Shown here in pieces: positions 11,427 to 22,246 of a stretch of DNA of 64,000 nucleotides. Each line of letters starts with the position of its first letter. The stretch's first letter is position 1. The notes beneath the pieces are model-generated. The model saw only the letters and a list, made by a program, of their open reading frames with translations, was not told the DNA's origin and ran no database searches. The DNA is taken from NCBI GenBank assembly GCA_015698045.1, contig BLAL01000321.1, positions 247,182 to 311,181 of the forward strand. The letters are read 5' to 3'. The position numbers were made by a program, and so were the translations under genes. Source of the DNA: Rhizophagus clarus (Eukaryota > Glomeromycota > Glomeromycetes > Glomerales > Glomeraceae).

Positions 11427-13513
11427 GACTCAAATAGGACCCCAAATAATACTAATATAACTCACATACAGGTTTGTGTAGAGTTTATATGAAGTTACTT
11501 TTTAAACCCACAAATTAAGTTTGCGTAGATTGGTCAATTTGGGAGTAACTCACATTTTATGTTTGCGTAGAGTTTATAATAGATATATGTGGATTTATTT
11601 TTAAAAAATACTAATTTTGGTAAATGTAAATTACTCAGTATTTACCAAAATTTATTCTATTTTATTTATTTTTTCACTTTTTTTCAGTATTTTAGACCAA
11701 ATTTATTTATTTTTATTATTCTTTTTGGTTTTTAATATCCTAATTCCAAAAGTCACGTCATGTTTTTTGTCTGACAACACTACAAAAAATAAAAAAAAAA
11801 TAATTAATTAGTTAAAAAAAGAACAATGAAAAACACCTCCCACCCTCCCTTACCTTAATTCCAAAAGTCCGGTCGTGCTTTTCATCTGGCAACACTACAA
11901 AAAAGAAAAAAAAAAAAATTAATTAATTAGTTAAAAAAAAAACACTGAAAAACACTTCCCCACCCTCCCTTACCTTACTTCCAAAAGTCCGGTCATATTT
12001 TTCGTCTGGCAACATTACAAAAATAAAAAAAAAGTTAATAACTTAATTAATTAAAAAAAACAACAAAACACCTCCCCAACTCTCTTTTACCTTAATTCCC
12101 AAAGTCTGGTCATGTTTTTCGTCTGGCAACACTACAAAAAATAAAAAAAAAGTTAATTTTAATTAATTAAAAAAACAATGAAACACCTCCCCCAACCCTC
12201 TCTTACCTTAATTCTAAAAGTCCGGTCATGCTTTTCATCCAGCAACACTACAAAAAAGAACAAAAAATAAAAAAAAGTTAATTAGTTAAAAAAAACATTG
12301 AAAAACACTTCCCCCACCTTCCCTTACCTTAATTTCAAAAGTCTGGTTGTACTTTTCATCTGGCAACACTACAAAAAAAATAAAAAAAAAGTTAATAACT
12401 TAATTAGTTAAAAAAAATAACGAAACACCTCTCCCAACCCTCTTTTACCTTAATTTCAAAAGTCCGGTCATGCTTTTCATCTGGCAACACTACAAAAAAG
12501 AACAAAAAATAAAAAAAAAGTTAATTAGTTAAAAAAAACACTGAAAAACACTTCCCCCACCCTCCCTTACCTTAATTCTAAAAGTCCGGTTGTGCTTTTC
12601 GTCTGGCAATACTACAAAAAAATAAAAAAAAAGTTAATAACTTAATTAGTTAAAAAAAATAATGAAACATCTCCCCCAACCCTCTCTTACCTTAATTCCA
12701 AAAGTCCAGTCGTGCTTTTCGTCCAGCAACACTACAAAAAAGAAAAAAAAAATTAATTAATTAGTTAAAAAAAAAATACCGAAAAACATTTCCCCCACCC
12801 TCCCTTACCTTAATTCCAAAAGTCTGGTCATGCTTTTCGTCTGGAAATACTACAAAAAAGAAAAAAAAAAGTTAATAACTCAATTAATTAAAAGAAAACA
12901 AAGAAACACCTCCCCCAACCCTCCCTTACCTTAATTCCAAAAGTCCAGTCATACTTTCCGTCCAGAAACGCTACAAAAATAAACTGATAATAATTAAAAA
13001 AGATCGGAATTCAGATTATCTGATTAGATTGGCAAGTCACATGACCCTGCCTTTATACCAAATAATTTGTTATTGCGTTAATGAATTTTTTATAAATTTT
13101 TAAGCATATCTTCCCTTTAGTTTAGATTCTTTATTATTTTTTAGGTTATTTTATAGTTCTTTCTGATATCCTTTAATCGAAGTGCGTTAAGTAGTTTCTT
13201 GTATAAGACTCTACTTCTTCTCCCATTCCATTATTGGGATTGAGATCCAGTTGTTTTACAATTATAATGTTATTTTTTAATTTTAAAATTTAGATTTATA
13301 TTTCTTTTTTTCTTTTAAATGTAAATTACATTGACTTGACCCACAATAAATAAATAAATAAATAAATAAATTTTTTATAAATTTAAAAAATTTTTTTTTA
13401 ACTAAGATGTAAGTTTGTGTAGCGTTACTATGAAAAAAAAGTTGCGTAGAGTTAATAGTAAACGCATACAGATCATTTGTGAGTTATATTAGTATTGTTC
13501 AGGGTCTTACTCA
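11427..13513. mobile_element. Candidate inner TIR element
   Basis: The left end near 11427 has an AGGACCC-type block followed by AATACTAATATAACTCACA. The reverse complement of 13478-13513 has AAGACCC followed by the identical 19-nt block. Subterminal motifs TTTGTGTAGAG / TTGCGTAGAG also recur at both sides (11470-11580 and 13405-13470). No transposase inside; the interior is the 120-bp minisatellite. Confidence 0.5.
11735..12985 (-). repeat. 120-bp minisatellite, 11 units, intron-exon-like
   Basis: The block TTCCAAAAGTCCGGTC recurs near 11741, 11861, 11981, 12098, 12213, 12333, 12454, 12577, 12697, 12815 and 12937. Read on the minus strand each unit is AACTAATTAA, a long T tract, TTTTGTAG, a 41-nt conserved block ending GGAATTAAG, then GTAAG. 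This is the layout of branch site, pyrimidine tract, acceptor, exon, donor. The 41-nt block contains stops in every-unit reading, so protein coding is unlikely. Two further units lie at 34655-34822 and 58007-58174. Confidence 0.8.
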
Positions 13514-13775
13514 AATACCTTCAGGTCAAACAGGTTGGGTTGGGTTAGAGTAGGTTATCAGGTCAAACATATTAGGTTAAATCAGGGCAAATTATCTGAA
13601 CTAAACCAACCTGAAAAAAATATTAGTTCAGGTTAGCCATGTAACCTGATCCAACCTGATCCATTCAAAACTTTAGGTCAAGTTAAACTAATTACCTAAT
13701 CATACTTGACCTATTTAAAACACTAATTATATTATTTATATGTATACAATAATTATTTTTCTAAATACATGTGTA

Positions 13776-14351
13776 CAGTTACCTCTAAATATAGTGAACC
13801 TAGTGTTCCAGTAATTTTTGTTTGATATAGAATGGGTTTGTTATATAACTGAACATCCAAACAGATTGTTATATAAATTTTAACCAATAAAATAATAAGC
13901 ATGTAATTTATATAAATATATTGTACAAATATAATGAACCTTTTGCTCCAGAGGATTTAATATATAGTATATCTAATATATTGAATCAATTCTATCCTAA
14001 ATAATTCTAATCAAATTTATAGTGCCAATCAAAATTATAATTTCATATAGCGTAAAATTTTATGAACAAATTACTATTTGTTTATTGATTACTGATAACC
14101 TTAAACAGCGTTATAAAATTGGCCTGAATTGATTTATAATCATATGACTTGTTCAGTATAACAAATACATGGCTAATATATTGGGGCAGATTGGGGCTAA
14201 TCAAATCAAAATTCAGATGCGGTATATAGGAATTTATTATAAAAGTTCATTATATCCTGTGTAAATAATTATAAAAAATCAGTTTAGTAAACTTAGGTTC
14301 AGTATATTAAGTATTCAGTACATACAAGTTTGTTATATCTAGAGGTGATTG
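13776..14351. mobile_element. Non-autonomous Tc1/mariner-pogo-like element (MITE), TA TSD
   Basis: The left end CAGTTACCTCTAAATATAG and the reverse complement of the right end (CAATCACCTCTAGATATAA) are imperfect inverted repeats. Each is flanked outside by TA (13774-13775, 14352-14353). The interior of about 580 bp has no ORF. The ends and TA target fit the pogo/Tigger group. Confidence 0.65.
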
Positions 14352-14353
14352 TA

Positions 14354-16485
14354 TAATTATATAATATATAATAAATATAATATTATTACTATTTTTATTT
14401 TATCTTTTTAAATTGTAAAAAAGTCATAAAAAAATGCTGAAAATTAAAAAAAATCATATATAATCATTTATAATAATCAGATTTAATTAACCAAATCATA
14501 ATAGTCATCAGTAATCATATCAGATTATATATTAATTATTAATTTAAATAATTTATATAATTATAATCAAATAATCAAATATTTTACTATATAATTAAAA
14601 AAAATTTTAATATAAATCTAATACAAAATAAATAAATAATTTATCATATAATTTATGAATTTTTAGTATTATTTTCTTTTTAATAATTATTTTTATTTTT
14701 TTTATATTTATATAAAAATTCATTTTAAAAATAAATATTTTTTAAGATTAAATTTAAAAATTTAATTATAAAGGTAAAAATATATATAGTTTTACAAAAA
14801 GAATAATATTAGTTAAGCAAAAAATATTTGTTACTTAGATATTATTTAAGTTTAATATATAAAAATCAATTTTTATAATAAAAATTAAAATTTTATTTTA
14901 ATAAAATTTTTAGCAAAAGCTTTTTTTTAACTATTAAATATTTATTCTTAAATATAATTTAATAAGATAAACTATTTTTATTACAGTTAATTGTAATATT
15001 ATATAACTATCTTATAATTTTTAATTTAAAAATTTGATATATTAAAAATTATTAAAAATTTAAATTAAAAACTTTATTTATTTAATTTATTAAGATAAAT
15101 ATAAAAATATATCATATATTTAATATAAATAAACTACTTTAAAATCTTTATTAATTTTGAGAAATTAGAATTATTACTAAAATAATCATTTAACTTAATT
15201 TTTTACTGATTTTTAAAAATTTAAAATATCAATTTTTCAAATTAAAAAATTATAAGATAGTTATATAATTTTGCAATTAACTATAAGTTTAAAAGAGTAA
15301 TTATTCAAACAGATTTTTTATTATTTTTAAATTTTATTTTTTAATTAAAATGTTAATAGATTACTTATTATTATAAATTAATATTATTGAATAACTATTT
15401 AAAATTATTAATTTGCCCTTTTAATTAAAAAACTAGTTAAATTAATATAATAGCTAAATTATAATAATAGTGAATTTTTAATTATTGGTATTTAAGTTTA
15501 AAATAATTGTTAAAGTTTAAAATTAATAAATAAAAATGTTAAAGTTTAAAGTTTATATAATAATAAATTAATTAAAGTATTTAAAGTTTAAATATAATAA
15601 ATAAAATATCAAAATTTAAATATGTAATCAAATTAATTAATTATTATATAACAATAATAAATAAAAATTTTTTATATTTAAATAACATTAAAATAAATAA
15701 TTATTTACAAATATTTATAAAAAAATAAATAAAAAAAAAAAAATTTAAAAGATTTTTTTAATTTATTATTTTTAAATAATATATTTTTAGCAATTTTCTT
15801 TAGCCAGATATAATTAAATAAAATAAATTTTTAATCTTTATTAAAATTTATAAAATAATTTTAAGAATTTAAATAAACATGTTTCCTATTATTTAAAAGT
15901 ACAGTAATACCCCCATAAGTGCATTCTTTATAAGTGTATATATTATGTAAATTCTTATTAAATGTACAGTAAACTTGAATTCCAACTTATAAAAGCTCTT
16001 AATATTTTATTCTTTATAAATGCACTTCTTTTTTAAGTGCACATTTTGCTATTTTTTTACTATAGTTCTAAGAGGAATGCATTTATAGAAGTGCTACTAT
16101 TTATTATATTATATAAATATAATGTTACTTTTGATCTGAAAATTTTGATTTTTATCAAATTTTGGCCAGCATTATAAATTTGACTAAAATTTTTAATTTT
16201 GGCCAGATTTATGATTTAAAATTAACCATTTTAGCTGATCAAATTAGCTTTAGAAAATTATACAAAATTTATTATGATATTATAGAACAAAAATCTTCCA
16301 ATTTCCTGATATGATTATTAACTGATAATGTTAGAAAAAACATGAAATTTGTTTTCATTCTGAAGTTTTTTGAATAAGGAGGGCATAACCAAATAAAAAT
16401 AAATTTGGAATATAATTAATAAATTGATTAAAATTGATAAAAATACTATAAAAGCAATAAAATTATTATAATCTGTTATAACAAA
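14354..16485. other. Very AT-rich gene desert
   Basis: Mostly A/T runs with no ORF over 60 codons. A second MITE-like unit lies at about 15898-16110: its ends are ACAGTAATACCCCCATAAG and, reverse complemented, AGTAGCACTTCTATAAATG, with TATAAATGCAC motifs inside. It is related to the MITE at 30352. Confidence 0.5.
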
Positions 16486-16990
16486 ATGCTTATAAATATG
16501 GATTTAAATAGTAAAGCCTATTTTAAGTTTCATTCACTTAGACTTAGTGAAGAAAACTTTGATGAAGAATATAGAAGAATAAGTAATGCAATAGGCCTTT
16601 TAGCAAAGAAACATAATCACAAAATACCAGAAGCACTTGTATTCATGATCCATTTAGGAAAATACTAAAAGAAAACTCAAGAATCCTTCTAAGAATGGAT
16701 ATATTGGAATGTATGAAAAGTTATATGAAGAAGGTAAGAGTCCTATCCTAACGGAAGAAAAACAAATTATATATATTGTAGTGTATGTGACTCCCTAGTA
16801 TTTATACCTGAAAGATATATAGATTTCTATTACAATCAAGATAGCCACTTGAAGAGATGATTACTGGAGATACTATTTCAAATAAATATGCAAGAAGAAA
16901 AGAAATTTTCCAATCTATTGATACAAGGGAATTTATAATCTGGCAACATAAACAGTATATAATAGTCGAATATTTATTATAATTATAAAC
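16486..16990 (+). pseudogene. Unrecognised decayed ORF fragment
   Basis: A 60-codon ATG frame (16486-16668; NMDLNSKAYFKFHSLRL...) has ordinary amino acid composition, unlike the surrounding AT desert. Downstream, short protein-like segments continue in other frames (for example GYIGMYEKLYEEGKSP near 16690-16740) and are broken by shifts and stops. I do not recognise the family. It could be the wreck of a single gene or chance. Confidence 0.25.
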
Positions 16991-17575
16991 TACTGAAAAG
17001 TCGTGTATTTTTTACCATTTGACTATTTTAATTTAGCATAATTGCAGTATGCAGATTTTTGGTTTTCTTCTAATGATCCAATAGCAGCAATAGAAATTTA
17101 TTTCTTTATTAATACATCAATGAGCACAGGGAACAACACAAGTGCGAAAGACGAAATGATAAAACAGTGAAAACAGATATATTTATTTTATTTAAAATTT
17201 TATACTTTAAAGTGATACTTATTATTTATTAATTTTAAATAAAATAAGTGATAATATGCGTTATTTTCATGAAAGAAAGTAATGCACTCAAATATTCTTG
17301 AAGGTTTATTAAATTTATACCTTTATTTTTCACAGGCTTTGTCATTAACGTTAAGATTTTGAATTTTTTAGAAAGAGAATGTAGAATGTAAAGAATAATT
17401 TTATACAAAGAATAATGGAATTCTGAATTCTCCAACTGTAATCCAAATAAAAATAAGCTGTAAAAGATTATTTTTTATTGATACTAGTTCTAGGCCAATA
17501 AAATTATTTATCTAAAAATCAGAGGTTGCATCCTTTGGTCATGTGCAAGTAATAAAAAATATTTTTAATTATTTA
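16991..17575. other. AT-rich 3' flank of the retropepsin/micro-exon locus
   Basis: A 66-codon minus-strand frame at 17235-17435 lies downstream of the modelled stop codon. It may be 3' UTR or chance. Nothing else recognised. Confidence 0.35.
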
Positions 17576-19867
17576 CTATCTATTTTTCACTGATAAAACA
17601 GTAATAAAGAAATTAGTTAGTTTAAATTATATGTGAATATTACATAAATATAACAGAATTAAATAAACAACTCATAACTTACCCTCTATATTTTTAAATA
17701 ATTTTTTAAATAAAGAATTTAATTAGTTTAAATTATATGTGAATATTACATAAATATAATAGAATTAAATAAACTTACCATCTATATTATTAAATAATGA
17801 ATTTAATTAGTTTAAATTATATGTGAATATTACATAAATATAGTAAAATTAAATAAACAACTTATAACTTACATCCTAAAATAAATCACCAAATAATTTT
17901 TTAAATAAGAAATTTAGTTAGTTTAAATTATATGTGAATATTACATAAATATAATAGAATTAAATAAACTTACCCGCTATATTATTAAATAAAAAATTTA
18001 GTTAGTTTAAATTATATGTGAATATTATATAAATATAATAGAATTAGATAAACAACTTATAACTTACATCCTAAAATAAATTACCAAATAATTTTTTAAA
18101 TAAGGAATTTAGTTAGTTTAATTTATATGTGAATATTACATAAATATAACAGAATTAAATAAACAACTCATAACTTACTCTCTATATTATTAAATAATTT
18201 TTTAAATAAAGAATTTAATTAGTTTAAATTATATATGAATATTATATAAATATAACAGAATTAAATAAATAACTTATAACTTACTAGCTAAAATATTAAA
18301 ATAGATAAAAAATTTAGTTAGTTTAAATTATATGTGAATATTACATAAATATAATATAATTAAATAAACAACTTACAATCTAAATTACCAAATAATTTTT
18401 TAAATAAAGAATTTAGTCAGTTTAAATTATATGTGAATATTACATAAATATAACAGAATTAAATAAACAACTCATAACTTACCCCCTATATTATTAAATA
18501 ATTTTTTAAATAAAGAATTTAATTAGTTTAAATTATATGTGAATATTACATAAATATAATAGAATTAAATAAATAACTTACAATCTAAATTACCAAATAA
18601 TTTTTAAATAAAGAATTTAGTTAGTTTAATTTATTTGTAAATATAAAATATTACATAAATATAATAGAATTAAATAAATAACTAATAACTTACTAGCTAA
18701 AATATTAAAATAAATAAAAAATTTAGTTAGTTTAAATTATATGTGAATATTACATAAATATAATAGAATTAAATAAAATTACCCGCTATATTATTAAATA
18801 AAGAATTTAGTTAGTTTAAATTATATGTGAATATTACATAAATATAATAGAATTAAATAAACTTACCCGCTATATTATTAAATAAGAATTTAGTTAGTTT
18901 AAATTATATGTGAATATTACATAAATATAACCGAATTAAATAAACTTACCCGCTATATTATTAAATAAAAAATTTAGTTAGTTTAAATTATATGTGAATA
19001 TTACATAAATATAATAGAATTAAATAAACTTACCATCTAAAATAAATTACCAAATAATTTTTTAAATAAAAAATTTAGTTAGTTTAAATTATATGTGAAT
19101 ATTACATAAATATAATAGAATTAAATAAACTTACTTGCTATATTATTAAATAAAGAATTTAGTTAGTTTAAATTATATGTAAATATTACGTAAATATAAC
19201 AGAATTAAATAAACAACTCATAACTTACTCTCTATATTATTAAATAATTTTTTAAATAAAGAATTTAATTAGTTTAAATTATATGTGAATATTACATAAA
19301 TATAATAGAAAGCTTACTCCTTATAATTTTTTAAATAAAGAATTTAGTTAATTTAAATTATATATTAAAATTTAAATTAAAAAAAGATTATACTAGTACT
19401 TACTTAAATACGTACTGAGCATACGCTGATTCATAAATTTCACTTCCAATTAAAGGAATTTCCGAATTATACTTAGTTCTTATCAAGCCATTATCTGACT
19501 CTTTATTCCAATTATTTCCATGTTGAATATCCATTCCAATTAAAATTGTCAGTACTAATCCTACCTCAAATCTAATCAATTCTTCATCAACTTTATGAGT
19601 TCCAAACCATGTGAGCATCTTTATTTCGTGAGTTATTTCTAATGGTCCATTACCTGTTTGAACTGTATGAGGATTCGTTATTTTTTCAGTTCTTAAACCT
19701 AAGCCTTTAACAAAATTTTCACCGATTGTAGTATTTGTACAACCACTATCGACCAATGCTTTAATTCTATGCATTGTGCCCTCACAATCTCTTAACCAAA
19801 TCCAAATATAAGGCATAATATTTTCAGAATTTTCACAACTAATAATTTGTTGGTAATTTTGAGCCAT
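17576..19867 (-). CDS. Retropepsin-like aspartic protease with candidate array of one-codon micro-exons
   Basis: Exon 1 (19867-19404) encodes 154 codons plus 2 nt. It has the retropepsin motif VDSGCTNTTIG near residues 37-47 and the second hydrophobic-Gly motif ILIGMD near residue 110, so it is a single-domain, DDI1- or retrotransposon-like protease. The exon ends AA|GTAAGT. Behind it lie 18 repeat units, each with donor, CTAAC/CTAAT branch site and TAG (first unit AAG) acceptor, leaving 2 nt (19318-19319) and then 17 triplets (at 19229, 19135, 19034, 18950, 18867, 18783, 18694, 18582, 18483, 18377, 18285, 18179, 18068, 17974, 17873, 17779, 17683). A last acceptor TTTTATCAG precedes 17589. 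Joining all pieces keeps the frame open (tail begins KKTNAAAANW, later SKRSGYE) and stops at TAG 17578-17576, giving 176 aa. Exon 1 is well supported; splicing of the array is inferred. Without it, the protein stops at codon 156. Confidence 0.5.
17600..19375 (-). repeat. Tandem array of 18 intron-sized units (83-112 bp)
   Basis: The core TTATATGTGAATATTACATA (plus strand) recurs 18 times or so with few changes. Distances between successive donors are 83 to 112 bp. Two acceptor types alternate irregularly, TATTATAG and ATTTTAG, showing that the array has been shuffled in blocks. Donors are GTAAGT in 16 of the 17 triplet units, GTAATT in the unit at 18777, and GTAAGC in the first unit. Confidence 0.9.
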
Positions 19868-20011
19868 TTATTTCGGTTTAATTTATTATTACAATTTTTA
19901 TTTGAAAAAAAAAAACTTTTAATCAAAAAAAAAATTCTAGTTTAAAATGAATTACGTTATTATATCATTATGCATAGTGCTCGCAACAGATCAGTTCAGA
20001 TCAGATTTGAT

Positions 20012-20190
20012 TAAGGTTGCTTGCCGAAACTAGGGAGTTTCGGCATGCCGAAACTGCCGAAACTGCCGAAACTAGGTTTCGGCAAACGATCAAAAATGCC
20101 GAAATGCTGAAATGCCGAAACTGTTTCGGCGTTTCGGCATAGTATATCATATGATATACATATAGTTTCGGCATTTACTATAAATCTGTA
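20012..20190. mobile_element. Solo hAT terminus
   Basis: Begins TAAGGTTGCTTGCCGAAAC and continues with the GCCGAAACT/GTTTCGGCA subterminal repeats of the full hAT copies, closest to their right end read in reverse. No second terminus or transposase follows before 21699, so this is a truncated copy. 20191-20449 is unrecognised AT-rich sequence. Confidence 0.75.
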
Positions 20191-20449
20191 GATTTCCGAT
20201 ATCTGGTTATATGAATCGATTTACTGATCTTTTTTTTTATATTTACAAAACTGCACACATATTTTATTGATTAATTTTCGATATTTATTTGGTTTAAAGT
20301 TTCTACAGCACAATAATTATACACATAACATAAAATAAAACATTTTAATGCAAATAAAGGAATGGCTTCGAAACCTGAAAATTAAAGGAATTTTTTTTTT
20401 GAAGTTATAATGTTTAACTGAATGAAAAAAAAGTTGAAGTAAACTTACT

Positions 20450-20843
20450 TCATCTTTTCAAGATTTTGAAAGTAAAAGAGTAAAAATAAATGAAATGTAA
20501 TAAGGGACAAAAATAAAAGAAGCGGGGACAAGGAAGAAGGAAAAAAAATAAAAGTGAAAGGAGTAACAAGGAAGGGGAAATGGAGTGATAAGGAAGGGAA
20601 AAAATAAATGAGGAACGATATGGACAGAAAATAATAAAGGGAGATCGATAATACAGGGAAAAAATCAAGAAAGGACAAGAAGAGATAAAACCAAAACAAG
20701 GGAAATGGAAACAATAAAAAGAGGGAAAAACGCAAAGAGGGAACAAAAAGTAAGGGAAAACCATAAAGAAGGGATGAAAAGGGAGGGAAAAAATGTAAAG
20801 AAGGGACAAAAAGGGAGAGGAAAAACATAAAGAGGGAATGAAA
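20450..20843. repeat. ~400-bp polypurine (A/G) tract
   Basis: The plus strand is almost only A and G (AAGGGAAAAA-type units). Minus-strand frames here (Phe/Leu/Ser/Pro) are low-complexity artefacts. It abuts the solo Plavaka-type terminus. Confidence 0.8.
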
Positions 20844-20960
20844 CATCAGGAAATTTTTTAATGCGAAAATTTGCGTAAATTTACGATTTTGTAAGTTTAC
20901 GAAAGTTTATGGCATAATATTTCGAAACCTTTCAAAATCTTCCGTATATTTACGACCCAA
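20844..20960. mobile_element. Solo terminus of the 9.7-kb Plavaka family
   Basis: Starts CATCAGGAAATTTT and then matches, for about 100 bp and with few changes, the reverse complement of the right end of the complete element at 55680-55774. The match includes the run TACGATTTTGTAAGTTTACG. No flanking TA and no second end are present, so it is a relic. Its inner end merges with the nuclease pseudogene. Confidence 0.75.
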
Positions 20961-21698
20961 GAAATAGTGACGTTGAAAGATTTTAAGAAGAAGCTTTGTG
21001 AATATTTAACCTTTCCGGATGGCTTGAAGAGAAAAATTTCAACAGGTAAAATAAGACCAAGTAAGTTCAAGTTCCCAGAGTGCAACAGTGGAAAGCGATA
21101 TGGTGGAGAGCATTATATGGACTGTTAACCCCAAGGTGGATCTGGAAATAACTGTGGATACATGTAAATTCTATCAAGATATATAGGATATTCACGTGCT
21201 GATTTCACCAAATGCCTGATCAGTAAATTTTATGTTATATATCTTTGTATACTTTCCCAAAAATGAAAGCACTTTTTGGTTTGAAGGTCGACGATTATAA
21301 TGAACTACCTACTTTTATTGGAGGTGAGAAGGAAACACCAGAAGAAATTTTAAATCTGGTCATAGGTGAATTTTTGAGATTGCACAAAACATCCCAATTT
21401 ATTTCTCGTGTCATTTATGGTGTGGCATCAATATATGGAGGTGAAATAAAGGTTTATCCTCAGTACGAAATCTCTAGAAGTCATGGCAAAGGTCCTGTTG
21501 ATTGGGTTATAAAGTTAGGAAATATCATCATCACAGTCACCGAAGCGAAAAAAGAGGATATCAATCAAGGAATTGCACAGAATGCGATCCAACTGCAGAC
21601 TCGCAATCCTAAAAAACGAACTTTTGATACGGCAGGTTTGCACGAAGACATAATGTACGGGATTGTATCAACTGCTGTGGATTGGGTAATAATCAAGT
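20961..21698 (+). pseudogene. PD-(D/E)XK nuclease-like gene, 5' part, split by hAT insertion
   Basis: The frame from about 21130 runs through VDLEITVDTC, two in-frame stops (near 21187 and 21220) and then the open stretch from 21245. The key block is GPVDWVIKLGNIIITVTEAKK with later QNAIQLQ, the D...ExK arrangement of PD-(D/E)XK nucleases. Further upstream an open segment in another frame (DFKKKLCEYL, then LKRKISTGKIRP) probably belongs to the same gene. The frame is cut after DWVIIK at the 8-bp TSD of hAT copy 1 and resumes at 26430. Nuclease folds of this kind occur in Crinkler-type and restriction-like proteins; the substrate is unknown. Confidence 0.6.
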
Positions 21699-22085
21699 TA
21701 AGGTTGCTTGCCGAAACCCATCTGGCCTAACGCGAAATGCCGAAACTCATACATAGTGCCGAAATGCCGAAATGCCGAAATGCCGAAACTGCCGAAACTG
21801 TTTCGGCATTTCGGCATTTTGGCAGTTTCGGCATTTTGACATAGTTTCGGCATAAGTAATACTAATATTTTAATAGAGTTTCGGTATATTTTCGTCATGT
21901 TAATAGTATCTGATAGATAAAAATTTATTTTTTAAAATTTAAATTATTTATTGTATTTATTATACGTAATCCAATGATAAAAACTAGCAATTAAATTCAA
22001 ATTTATCACTAAAGAAATAAAATCCCAGTTAAAAAAGTTCACCATTTTATTTTTATTTTATTTAATTTTGATAAAAAAAAAAATA

Positions 22086-22218
22086 TTGATACTTGTTCGC
22101 TACTATTTTAAAAAATAGTACCCAGGCTGTACAACGTGGACGTCAGTATCAATTCACAGCCCAAAAAAAATGTGAGTCTCCAGCCGATATTTGGTACAGA
22201 CTGGGCCTAGCTACTCAC
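22086..22218 (-). ncRNA. Conserved 133-nt structured 3' element (hAT copy 1)
   Basis: Nearly identical to the element at 54746-54877 in the Plavaka transposon. On the minus strand it begins GTGAGTAGCTAGGCCCAG. Visible pairings are GTGAGT with ACTCAC, CCAGTC with GGCTGG inside it, GGGCTGT with ACAGCCT, and TACTATTTT with AAAATAGTA near the end. It lies directly behind the Myb-like gene stop. It could be a 3' UTR structure, a processing element or a DNA site. It does not show a hammerhead core. Confidence 0.5.
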
Positions 22219-22246
22219 TATAAAATAATATAATAAAATTAATAAA

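Larger units (their letters stand above)
9421..13728. mobile_element. Candidate large non-autonomous TIR element (outer)
   Basis: The left end at 9421 reads TTAGAGTTCTGAATAGGT. The reverse complement of the right end at 13728 reads TTAGTGTTTTAAATAGGT. Both ends continue into 130-200 bp full of direct and inverted AGGTCAGGTT/AACCTGA motifs (to about 9565, and from about 13515). No transposase and no clean TSD were found, so the boundary call is tentative. The inside is filled by the A/T array and by the inner element below. Confidence 0.4.

Noticed and set aside
17600-19375. Possible CRISPR array (regular repeats with variable pieces)
   Set aside because: The variable part is only 3 nt, units vary in length from 83 to 112 bp, and the setting is a eukaryotic chromosome.
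20445-20846. Minus-strand frames of 119 and 133 codons
   Set aside because: Low-complexity translations of the polypurine tract, overlapping in two frames.
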